DNA of 64,000 nucleotides, taken from positions 5,828,001 through 5,892,000 of the forward strand of contig NZ_CP130720.1 of assembly GCF_035984415.1 (NCBI RefSeq). Reading direction: 5' to 3'. The notes under the pieces are model-generated. The model was not told the DNA's origin. It was given only the letters and a program-made list of their open reading frames with translations, and did no database searches. This DNA comes from Streptomyces sp. NBC_01296. GTDB lineage: Bacteria; Actinomycetota; Actinomycetes; Streptomycetales; Streptomycetaceae. This document shows, piece by piece, positions 24,480 through 31,897 of the stretch. Numbering within the stretch: position 1 is the first letter of the stretch; each line of letters starts with the position of its first letter. Position numbers and translations under genes: made by a program.

Positions 24480-25205
24480 CTAGGTCGTGACGCGGGGTTC
24501 CACCCACAGGGCCTCGCCGACGGCGCAGAGATCGCCTGCGGCGGTGGCCAGGGCCGTGCCCACGCGGTATTTACGGCCCTCGCTGCCGAGCAGCCAGGCG
24601 TACGAGACGAGGCCCGCGCCGACCGGGACCGGCCGCAGCAGCCGCGCGGTCAGGGCGGCCGTGACCGCACCGGCCCGCCGGTCGTCGAGCAGCCGGCCGG
24701 CCGCGTTGCCCGGGCAGTCCAGCGCGCCCCACACCAGCTCGGGCGGCAGCAGTCCGTCCGCGCCGCCGAGTTCGGGGCCGGGGGTCCAGGCGGCGGCCAC
24801 CAGGGCGCTGCCGGGCACCCGGCCGCAGTGCAGGCGCAGGCCCGTGGCGGGCGTGCGGTGCAGACCGCAGCCGAAGCAGTCGACCATCCCGTCCGGGGGA
24901 GCCGCCCGGTAGGCGTCGGCCGCCGTCTGCGCCTGCTCCCAGGACGGCGGCTCGGGGGCCTCGACGGCCGGATCGGCGGGGGTGGCCGCCGCCAGCAGGA
25001 GCTCGCCGTCCACCAGCTGCACGCCGCCTTCGGCGGTCGGGGCGAGCCGGACCGGGGCGTCCGTGGGCACCGGCCGGCGGAAGTCCACCCGTACGGTCTT
25101 CGCGGCGGCCCGGGTGGCCAGCACCCCGGCCACATAGCCGCCGAAGGCCACCCCGGGATATCCGCACAGGTGGGCCGGAACCGTGATCGTCTCGAAGTCG
25201 GTCAT
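24480..25205 (-). CDS. Hotdog-fold protein, thioesterase-like
   Basis: 241 aa, ATG 25205. YPGVAFGGYVAGVLATRAA near the N-terminus followed by VRVDFRRPVPTDAPVRL matches the helix and following strand of a hotdog fold (PaaI/thioesterase type). A central CFGCGLHR could hold a metal or be structural. The C-terminal half (LTARLLRPVPVGAG, GTALATAAGDLCAVGEALWV) looks like a second hotdog repeat, giving a double-hotdog protein. The acyl-CoA substrate is unknown. Confidence 0.65.
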   Translation of the reverse strand: MTDFETITVPAHLCGYPGVAFGGYVAGVLATRAAAKTVRVDFRRPVPTDAPVRLAPTAEGGVQLVDGELLLAAATPADPAVEAPEPPSWEQAQTAADAYRAAPPDGMVDCFGCGLHRTPATGLRLHCGRVPGSALVAAAWTPGPELGGADGLLPPELVWGALDCPGNAAGRLLDDRRAGAVTAALTARLLRPVPVGAGLVSYAWLLGSEGRKYRVGTALATAAGDLCAVGEALWVEPRVTT

Positions 25206-25368
25206 GCCCGCCACCTCATCACATCCGCCGTCGCATCCGCCGCCCGCGGCACGGGCATCGGTCTCGTCACAGCCATCGGGCCGCGGGCACCGCAACTATC
25301 GCCGGTGCCCGTTCGTCCTCCATCCTGGACGGACGCGCACCGCGCGCAGGGGCTTCGGAGGTGGCCGG

Positions 25369-25953
25369 ATGGCAGAACAGCCGTGGGGGCAGCCGTACCC
25401 GGTCCGCCCGCAGCAGCAGTCGTACGGGCAGCCGTGGCAGCCCGCGCCCACCCCGCAGTCCGCGATGCGCGCCTCGCACACCGACCGCGACCGGACGGTG
25501 GACGTGCTCAAGGCCGCCTACGCGGAGGGCCGGCTCTCCCGCGAGGAGTACGGGCAGCGCTTCGACGAGGCGTACAAGGCGCAGACGTACGGGCAGCTCG
25601 CGCAGCTGGTCGCGGACCTGCCGGCCGGGCCGATGGTGGCCCCGTTCGGTGCCGCGGTGCCGGTGCTGCCGCCCGCCTACGGGCCGGTGCCGGGGCCGCT
25701 GCCCATGCCCCTGCCGCCCCGCCCGGTCAACGGGATGGCGATCACCTCGCTCGCGCTGGGCGTGCTCAGCCTGCCGACGCTCGGCGCCGCGGGCCTGGGC
25801 GCCGTGATCACCGGCCACATCGCCAAGGCGCAGATCCGCGCGCGCGGCGACGAGGGCGCCGGGCCCGCGACGATCGGCCTGGTGCTCGGCTGGCTGTCGT
25901 TGGGCGGCTGGGTGCTGCTCTTCCTGCTCGCCGGATTCGGGGTCCTCGACTGA
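25369..25953 (+). CDS. DUF1707 / DUF4190 membrane protein
   Basis: 194 aa, ATG 25369 with GGAGG ahead. A Gln/Pro/Tyr-rich start is followed by a DUF1707 domain (MRASHTDRDRTVDVLKAAYAEGRLSREEYGQRFDEAYKAQTYGQLAQLVADLP, about 33-85). Two transmembrane helices follow in the DUF4190 layout, with a GHIAKAQIRARGDEGAG loop. DUF1707 resembles SHOCT domains and probably mediates self-association. Common in Streptomyces; function unknown. A lone gene behind a divergent hotdog gene. Confidence 0.82.
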   Translation: MAEQPWGQPYPVRPQQQSYGQPWQPAPTPQSAMRASHTDRDRTVDVLKAAYAEGRLSREEYGQRFDEAYKAQTYGQLAQLVADLPAGPMVAPFGAAVPVLPPAYGPVPGPLPMPLPPRPVNGMAITSLALGVLSLPTLGAAGLGAVITGHIAKAQIRARGDEGAGPATIGLVLGWLSLGGWVLLFLLAGFGVLD

Positions 25954-25978
25954 CCTGCGCCTTCCTGCGCCGGGCCGT

Positions 25979-26040
25979 GGGCGGTCCCGGGGCGGTTCCC
26001 GGGCGGTCTCGGGCGGTCTCGGGCGGTTCCCGGGCGGTCA
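25979..26040 (+). repeat. Direct repeats of GGGCGGT (six copies)
   Basis: Six copies of the heptamer spaced 10-11 bp apart, about one helical turn, lying between the DUF1707 gene and the glycosyltransferase. The 291-bp gap (25954-26244) shows no other coding signal. Confidence 0.65.
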
Positions 26041-26244
26041 CGGCCGCCGTCCCGGGACCCCCGCCCGCCAGAGGCGGCCCGATAGTATGCGTGGCGGCAA
26101 GAGCCGAGGCTGTCCCACACCGTCCTTGAGTCCGCCGCCCTCGTCCGCTCCGCGGACCTGTGGGCCCGGAGCTCGGGCAGTGGCTTGCCGAGAACGACGA
26201 CCGGCCGTCGCGCCGAGTACCGACCAGCAGTAGGGACACCGTCA

Positions 26245-27951
26245 GTGACAGTCAGTACCGAGGGGTCGGCGGCCGTGCGGCCGAGCCCCCCGAGCGGACC
26301 GGCCCCACACGCCCCCGGCAGCTCCGGATCCTCGGACCCGGCCCCGCGGCGCGCACTGCGCTCCCGCGGCGGGCTCCTGCTGCTGGAAGCCGCCGTGGCG
26401 TTCGCCGCGGCACTGGTCCTCCCGCTGCTGGCACGCGGCCTGAAGCTGAACCCGCTCAACCGGATCGCGCAGGTCAGCGGCCTGGCCGCGATCCAGCTGC
26501 GGTTCGCGCTGATCGGACTCCTCTTCATCGGCGCCGTGGTGCTGGCGATGCGGCTGCGCGGCGGGCGCCACTTCGACCTCGCCACGCGCCTGGCCGCCGC
26601 CGCCCTCGCCGGCCTGGCCAGCGGTTTCGTCGCGGCGGGCGCCGTCGTCGCGCTGCTGGGCACGCCGTGGCCGATGTTCGGCCTCAACGGCGACAGCGGC
26701 CGGATCGTCGAATGGGCCCACGCCGTCGCGAACGGGCAGCCCTCGGGCTCGCCGGTCTACCCGCCGATGCCGCTCTACACCCTCGGCTACTACGCCGAGT
26801 GGTTCCACGGCGGCAACACCGCGTACGCCTTCAAGGACCTGCAGATCCTCGGCGCCGCCGCCTTCGGTCCGCTGGTCTACCTCGCCTGGCGGATGCTGCT
26901 GAGCCCGGTCCGGGCGCTCGCCTTCGGCGTTGTGCCCGCGTTCGCGCTGATCGACTCGTACAAGCCGTACAGCCAGACCGTGCTCGTGCTGCTGGTCCCG
27001 GTGCTGGTGGCGATGGTGGTGGCGCTGCGCCGCAGCGGCACGGAGGGCTGGCGGCCGCTGCTGCTCAAGGGCGCCGGGTTCGGCGTGCTGCTGGGCGTGC
27101 TGTTCCTCACGTACTCGGGCTGGTTCCTGTGGAGTGCGGCCGGCGTGCTGTTCGCCGCCCTGCTGTACTTCCCGTGGAAGACGGGACGCCTCAAGGGCGC
27201 GGCCTTCATGGGCACGACCCTGGCGGCCTTCCTCGTGGTGGCCGGGCGCTACCTGATGGTCATGCTGAAGGAAGGGCAGACCACCAAGGACTACAACTTC
27301 CGCTTCGACAACTTCACCGACCCGGCCTACTACCTGATGTGGCGTACGGACATGCCCGGCAAGGTGGGCGACTGGCCGCCGCCGGGGGAGTTCGGCGGGG
27401 TCGGGCTGTTCGCCCTCGTGACCTTCCTCTGCCTGGGCGCCGCGATCTGGCTGGGCCTGCGCAAGCCGCTGGTCGTGACCATCGCCGCGATGTTCATCAG
27501 CGCGTGGGTGATGCGCATGTACATCGCCTCGCACATGTACGAGACGCAGACGGTCCAGCTGTACACGCGCACCAACAACCAGCTGCTCTACTGCGGTCTG
27601 ATCCTGTGCGCGCTGGTGGCGCACCTGGTCTCGTTGAAGCTGGCCGAGCGGCGCACCGCGTCCGGGGCATCCGCTCCGGAGTCCGACGCATCCGCGCCCG
27701 CCACGGGCCGTACCGGGTTCCCCGGCCGCGAGGGAGCCGTGATCGGAACCCTCTGCGCCCTCCTGCTGCTGCTCGGCACGGTCTCCTCCTCGATGTCCGA
27801 CCGCTACATGCCGGCCCAGGACGGCACCTACCGGATCCTGCCCTGGGTGTCGCACACCATCCGGCAGCAGGACGGGAAGTGCCCGAAGTTCGCGCCCAAG
27901 GGCGAGTGCTCCAAGGACGGCGACCAGAGCTGGCTGAGCTACGTCCGATGA
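26245..27951 (+). CDS. Polytopic GT-C glycosyltransferase, AftA-like (galactan arabinofuranosyltransferase family)
   Basis: 568 aa. GTG 26245 is chosen because AGGGAC (26232-26237) precedes it; upstream codons are low quality. A Pro/Ser-rich start is followed by about 10-12 transmembrane helices. GLNGDSGRIVEWAHA in the first large outer loop carries the acidic motif expected of GT-C enzymes, and PMPLYTLGYYAEWFHGG follows, as in AftA-type proteins. The C-terminus (HTIRQQDGKCPKFAPKGECSKDGDQ) is an outer domain with two Cys. AftA primes arabinan on galactan in mycobacteria; Streptomyces has no mycolyl-arabinogalactan, so the acceptor is probably a different wall glycan. Followed at 13 bp by the DUF2142 gene. 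Confidence 0.65.
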   Translation: MTVSTEGSAAVRPSPPSGPAPHAPGSSGSSDPAPRRALRSRGGLLLLEAAVAFAAALVLPLLARGLKLNPLNRIAQVSGLAAIQLRFALIGLLFIGAVVLAMRLRGGRHFDLATRLAAAALAGLASGFVAAGAVVALLGTPWPMFGLNGDSGRIVEWAHAVANGQPSGSPVYPPMPLYTLGYYAEWFHGGNTAYAFKDLQILGAAAFGPLVYLAWRMLLSPVRALAFGVVPAFALIDSYKPYSQTVLVLLVPVLVAMVVALRRSGTEGWRPLLLKGAGFGVLLGVLFLTYSGWFLWSAAGVLFAALLYFPWKTGRLKGAAFMGTTLAAFLVVAGRYLMVMLKEGQTTKDYNFRFDNFTDPAYYLMWRTDMPGKVGDWPPPGEFGGVGLFALVTFLCLGAAIWLGLRKPLVVTIAAMFISAWVMRMYIASHMYETQTVQLYTRTNNQLLYCGLILCALVAHLVSLKLAERRTASGASAPESDASAPATGRTGFPGREGAVIGTLCALLLLLGTVSSSMSDRYMPAQDGTYRILPWVSHTIRQQDGKCPKFAPKGECSKDGDQSWLSYVR

Positions 27952-27964
27952 TCAGAAGGAAGCG

Positions 27965-29557
27965 ATGATCTCCGCACTGACGCGCCTGGCCGACTGGTCG
28001 GCCCGGACCCCCAAGCGGCTCTGGGCCATCGCCTTCGCGCTGTTCTTCACGCTCGCGGCCTCCTGGTCCGCAGCCACCCCGCTCGGCGGCTCGCCCGACG
28101 AGCACGCCCACTTCATCCGTGCGGCCGCCGTCGCCCGGGGCCAGATCGGCGGCCCCGAGGTGATGGTTCCGCACATGGTGGCGGGCATCGAGGGCAAGTT
28201 CGCCGAGACCGGGGTGCAGCTCCCGGAGTGGTACAAGCAGCTCCCCAAGCAGCACGAGTGCTACGCCTGGCACGAGGAGACGCCCGCCTCCTGCGCCCCG
28301 GAGTTCGGGCACTCGGAGAAGACCGTCCAGGTCACCACCGCGGCCGGCCGCTACCACCCGGCGTACTACCTGGCGACCGGCTGGCCGAGCCTGCTGGTCA
28401 AGGGCCCGCACGGGCTGTACCTGATGCGGCTGATGTCGGCCGCGCTCTGCTCGGCCCTGCTGGCCAGTGCCGTCGTCACCGCCGCGGAGTGGCGGCGCCG
28501 GCGCTCGGTGGCGCTGCTCGGCGTGTTCACCGCGGCCACGCCGATGAGCCTGTACATGGCCGGCATGGTCAACCCCAGCGGCGGTGAGATCGCCGCCGGC
28601 ATCCTCGTGTGGACCGCCCTGCTGTCCATCCTGATGTCCCCCGATGCACGGCTGCTGAACCGGCGGCTGGCCCGGGTCGGCATCGGCGGGCTGGTGCTGA
28701 TCAACATCCGCCCGCTCGGGCTGATCTGGTTCGCCGGTGCGGTCTTCTTCGGCCTGCTGCTCGCGCACCGCGGCGTCCTGCGCTCGGTGCTGCGCCGCAA
28801 GGCCCTGTGGGTCTGGACGGCGCTGCTCGGCGCGGCCACGGCCGGTGCGCTGCTCTGGGCCGGGGCGCACCCCGACAACTCGGTGATCAACACGCCCAAG
28901 ACGCTCACCGCCAGGGAAGCCGCCCGGCAGACCTTCGGCAACGCCGAGACGTACGTCCACCAGATGCTCGGCTACTTCGGCTGGCTGGACACCCCGGCAC
29001 CCGCCTTCACCTGGCTGGTCTGGCTCGGCGTGATCGCGGTGCTCACCGCGCTGGGGCTGGCGTACGGCCGGCTGCGCGAGGCGGTGGCGCTGATCGGCAT
29101 GCTGGTGGCGATCGTGGTGGTGCCCGTGGTCGCCCAGGCCTCGCAGGCGGAGCAGCTCGGCATGGTCTGGCAGGGCCGCTACCTGCTGCCGTTCGCCGTG
29201 GGCCTGCCGCTGATGGCGGTGCTGATCTGCGCGAGCCGGGCGCCCGAGCAGGGGTTCCCGTGGCGCAGGCTGGTCGGCTTCGGCGCGGCCGGGCTCGCGC
29301 TGGCGAACGCTGCGGCGTTCTTCTGGACGCTGCGGCGCTTCGCGGTCGGCACCAGCGGCTCCTGGGTGCCGTTCTCGGCGCACTGGGCCCCGCCCGGCGG
29401 CTGGATGCTGTGGACCGGCGTGTACACGGCGGCGGCGTTCGCCCTGGTGCTGCCGGCGCTGGTGCGGGACCGCGAGCCGGATCCGGCGCAGGATCCCGCG
29501 GAGCGGAACGACGGCACGCGCTCGGGACGGCACTCGAAGGTGCCCGCGATCGGCTGA
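27965..29557 (+). CDS. DUF2142 polytopic membrane protein, probable glycosyltransferase
   Basis: 530 aa with about 10 transmembrane helices. GGSPDEHAHFIRAAAVARGQIGG after the first helix is the DUF2142 signature, with the acidic D-E-H motif in an outer loop as in GT-C enzymes; YHPAYYLATGWP also fits. ATG 27965 follows AGAAGGAAG, 13 bp after the AftA-like gene, so the pair is surely one operon. Likely a polyprenyl-sugar-dependent transferase of the cell envelope (family-based inference). Confidence 0.8.
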   Translation: MISALTRLADWSARTPKRLWAIAFALFFTLAASWSAATPLGGSPDEHAHFIRAAAVARGQIGGPEVMVPHMVAGIEGKFAETGVQLPEWYKQLPKQHECYAWHEETPASCAPEFGHSEKTVQVTTAAGRYHPAYYLATGWPSLLVKGPHGLYLMRLMSAALCSALLASAVVTAAEWRRRRSVALLGVFTAATPMSLYMAGMVNPSGGEIAAGILVWTALLSILMSPDARLLNRRLARVGIGGLVLINIRPLGLIWFAGAVFFGLLLAHRGVLRSVLRRKALWVWTALLGAATAGALLWAGAHPDNSVINTPKTLTAREAARQTFGNAETYVHQMLGYFGWLDTPAPAFTWLVWLGVIAVLTALGLAYGRLREAVALIGMLVAIVVVPVVAQASQAEQLGMVWQGRYLLPFAVGLPLMAVLICASRAPEQGFPWRRLVGFGAAGLALANAAAFFWTLRRFAVGTSGSWVPFSAHWAPPGGWMLWTGVYTAAAFALVLPALVRDREPDPAQDPAERNDGTRSGRHSKVPAIG

Positions 29558-29575
29558 CCCCGGTCGACCCGGGGT
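29557..29575. terminator. Short hairpin at the DUF2142 stop
   Basis: 7-bp stem ACCCCGG / CCGGGGT with a 5-nt loop, between converging genes. Modest. Confidence 0.4.
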
Positions 29576-29597
29576 GGCGGCGCCGTCCGTCGGGCCG

Positions 29598-30311
29598 TCA
29601 GGCGCCGACCTCGGCGGTCACCACGCCGGGCGTACGGTCGTCCGCCTCGGCCAGCAGCGCGCCGCCCGGGGCCCAGACCGCGGCGCGGCCGCAGCCGGTC
29701 CACGGGCCCGCCGGCCCCACGTGGTTGCCGAGGACGACGTACAGGCCGTGCTCCTCGGCGATCTTGGGGTACACGGTGGCCCGCTCCCGGATCCCCTCGC
29801 CGCTCCCGTACAGGGAGCTCGCCAGGTGCACCCGGCAGCCGTCCGCCGCCGCGCGGCCGGTGAGCTGCGCGAAGTGGTTGTCGTAGCAGACGCCGAGGGA
29901 GAAGCGGATCCCGCCGAGCTCGAAGCGGCCCTGGCTCCCGCCGGCCGCGAAGCCGCCCTGCTCGTGCCCGTACAGGTGCTGCTTGGCGTACGTCGTCACA
30001 TGCCGGCCGTCCGCGCCGTAGACCAGGGTCGCGATGGCGGGCAGCGGCCCGTCGGTGCGCAGCGCGACATTGACGGCGACGGCGATGCCGGCGGAGCGCA
30101 GCGGATCCAGGCGGGGGTCGTCGGCGTCCGCCATCCACAGGCCGGGGTCGGCGGCCATGGCCTCCAGCTCGTAGCCGGTGAGGGTGAACTCGGGGAACAC
30201 GACGAGCTCGGCGCCCTGCTCCCGGGCCGCCACCGCGAGGCTGACGCTCCGCTCCGTGTTGGCGGGTATGTCGGCAGGGATGCAGGTGAGCTGGGCTGCG
30301 GCGATCTTCAC
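29598..30311 (-). CDS. Carbon-nitrogen hydrolase (nitrilase superfamily)
   Basis: 237 aa. The Glu-Lys-Cys triad is visible: Glu41 in VVFPEFTLTGYE, Lys110 in YAKQHLYGHE and Cys142 in LGVCYDNHF. The Lys segment followed by GHEQ and the His after YDN resemble omega-amidase/predicted amidohydrolases more than true nitrilases. Cytoplasmic. Somewhat shorter than the usual 260-300. Substrate unknown; stands alone between converging and diverging neighbours. Confidence 0.87.
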   Translation of the reverse strand: MKIAAAQLTCIPADIPANTERSVSLAVAAREQGAELVVFPEFTLTGYELEAMAADPGLWMADADDPRLDPLRSAGIAVAVNVALRTDGPLPAIATLVYGADGRHVTTYAKQHLYGHEQGGFAAGGSQGRFELGGIRFSLGVCYDNHFAQLTGRAAADGCRVHLASSLYGSGEGIRERATVYPKIAEEHGLYVVLGNHVGPAGPWTGCGRAAVWAPGGALLAEADDRTPGVVTAEVGA

Positions 30312-30431
30312 GGGTCCAGGATGCCAGCCCGGCCGGCCCTCCCACGTCCACCCGGGGGTCGACGTGGGAGCGGGGCCGGGGCGATGCTGTAACGGCCCGA
30401 TTGCTCACCGGAGTTGACGGAGGATCGGCTG

Positions 30432-31082
30432 ATGCCCGACTGGATCCGCCCGGTCCTCGCCGGCGCCTTCCTGGTCGTGTCGTACCGCGTGGTCCGCACG
30501 AGCGGGGCGGGACTGCGGGTGGCGGTGCTCCTCATGGCCGTCCTGAACGCGGGCGTGCTGTGGCTGCTCGCGGCCACCGGCCCGCCCCGGGGCGCGGTCG
30601 CGGTCGCCCTCGTTTCCGTGGTGGCCGCCGTCCACAGCCTGTTCGCGGCGATGCGGACCCTGGCGGCCCGGATCCAGCGGGTCGACGCCGAAGCCTTCCA
30701 CGGTCTGGTCCGGCAGGCGGCGAACGCCCCCGGCCCCCAGGTGATGGGCGTGTGCGTGATGTTCAGCGGCTCGCTCGCCCTCACCGCCTTCGCCGACGAC
30801 GCCCGCCCCGAGGGCCGCCAGTTCCACCTCCTGCCCGGACCGCACTGCCCGTTCTGCCTGGTGGAGGATCAGATCCGGGATTTCCTCGGCCCCGCGGACC
30901 CGCTGCTCGACGCCTACCGCACCCACCTGCGGGCGGGCAGCAGCCGCCATCTCCTGGTCAAGCGGCGCTCGGAGCTGGACCCCTGGACGGGACGCCTGCG
31001 CGACCGGGTCTACTACCGGGTCCCCGCCCCGGCCCGGCGCCCGCCCTGCGCAGTCCACGACCCGCTCCTGGGCCGCCCCTAG
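30432..31082 (+). CDS. Hypothetical membrane protein
   Basis: 216 aa; ATG 30432 chosen for its GGAGG (30419-30423). Two or three hydrophobic helices lie in the first 70 residues (VAVLLMAVLNAGVLWLLAATG, AVAVALVSVVAAVHSLFAAM). A soluble domain follows, with CPFCLVEDQIRDFLG (a CxxC) and RTHLRAGSSRHLLVKRR. No family recognised. Confidence 0.7.
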   Translation: MPDWIRPVLAGAFLVVSYRVVRTSGAGLRVAVLLMAVLNAGVLWLLAATGPPRGAVAVALVSVVAAVHSLFAAMRTLAARIQRVDAEAFHGLVRQAANAPGPQVMGVCVMFSGSLALTAFADDARPEGRQFHLLPGPHCPFCLVEDQIRDFLGPADPLLDAYRTHLRAGSSRHLLVKRRSELDPWTGRLRDRVYYRVPAPARRPPCAVHDPLLGRP

Positions 31083-31109
31083 CGAGTGTCGTCAACGTCC
31101 CGTCTGCGG

Positions 31110-31688
31110 TCAGCCCGCTTCCGGCCCCCGCAGCAGGGTCAGGAACGCGCGGAAGGCGGCCGGCATGTCCACCGATTCCGGGGCGAGCAGCCACTGGTAC
31201 TGGAGGCCGTCCATGACCGCGGTCAGCAGCGGGGCCGCCTGCTCCGGGGTGAGGCCCGAGGGCAGCCGGTCGCCGAACTCGGCGCGCAGCACCTGCGTCA
31301 TCTCGGCGCGCACCTGGGCGTAGCGCTCGGTGAAGAACTCCCGCGCCGGATGCCCGTCGGTGACGCTCTCGCCCAGCAGCGCCGAGAAGGTCTGCACGAT
31401 GCCGGGGCGCATGGCGTTGTACTCCACCAGCGAGGCCAGCAGGTCCAGGCGCCAGGCGCCGGCCGAGGCGCGCGAGCCGCCGCCGGTGTCCCAGCGGTCG
31501 CGCTCCTCCAGCACCGCGACCAGCAGCGCCTCCTTGGTCGGGAAGTAGTGCAGCAGCCCCTGCTGGGTCAGGCCGACGCGTTCGGCCACCGCGCCCAGCG
31601 ACGCACCGCGGTAGCCGCGCTCCGCGATCACCTCGACCGCCGCGCGCACGATGTCGCCGCGCCGCTCCTCGCTTCTCGCCCTGGCCAT
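31110..31688 (-). CDS. TetR family transcriptional regulator
   Basis: 192 aa; ATG 31688 with GGGAGAGG upstream. N-terminal HTH: RGDIVRAAVEVIAERGYRGASLGAVAERVGLTQQGLLHYFPTKEALLVAVL, a textbook TetR helix set. The C-terminal domain is of the TetR_C type. Divergent from the GH3 beta-glucosidase with 209 bp between, so it is the obvious candidate regulator of that gene. Confidence 0.9.
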   Translation of the reverse strand: MARARSEERRGDIVRAAVEVIAERGYRGASLGAVAERVGLTQQGLLHYFPTKEALLVAVLEERDRWDTGGGSRASAGAWRLDLLASLVEYNAMRPGIVQTFSALLGESVTDGHPAREFFTERYAQVRAEMTQVLRAEFGDRLPSGLTPEQAAPLLTAVMDGLQYQWLLAPESVDMPAAFRAFLTLLRGPEAG

Positions 31689-31746
31689 CGCCCCGGCACC
31701 TCTCCCGTTCACGCCGTGCCCCGCCTCGTCGGCGGCGCCCTCCGTA

Positions 31747-31778
31747 CGTTATCGGAATATCACGAACACATTACGAAC
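31747..31778. promoter_or_regulatory. Candidate operator in the TetR/GH3 divergent region
   Basis: CGTTAT-N6-ATCACG (31747-31764) is an 18-bp imperfect palindrome. It overlaps two ACGAAC direct repeats (31762-31767, 31773-31778) 11 bp apart. It lies in the only AT-richer part of the gap. Confidence 0.35.
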
Positions 31779-31897
31779 CCTACCGCTCTACTGGCATCGG
31801 GTCCACGATGGGGGACACCCCCGCGGCACCCGCACCACACCCCGCCGCATGCACCCGCACGCATGCACCCGCACGCACTCAACGAGGAGGCACGGCC

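Noticed and set aside
31845..31880. CCGCACGCATGCA units as a CRISPR-like array
   Set aside because: Only two to three adjoining short units without spacers; simple tandem repeat.
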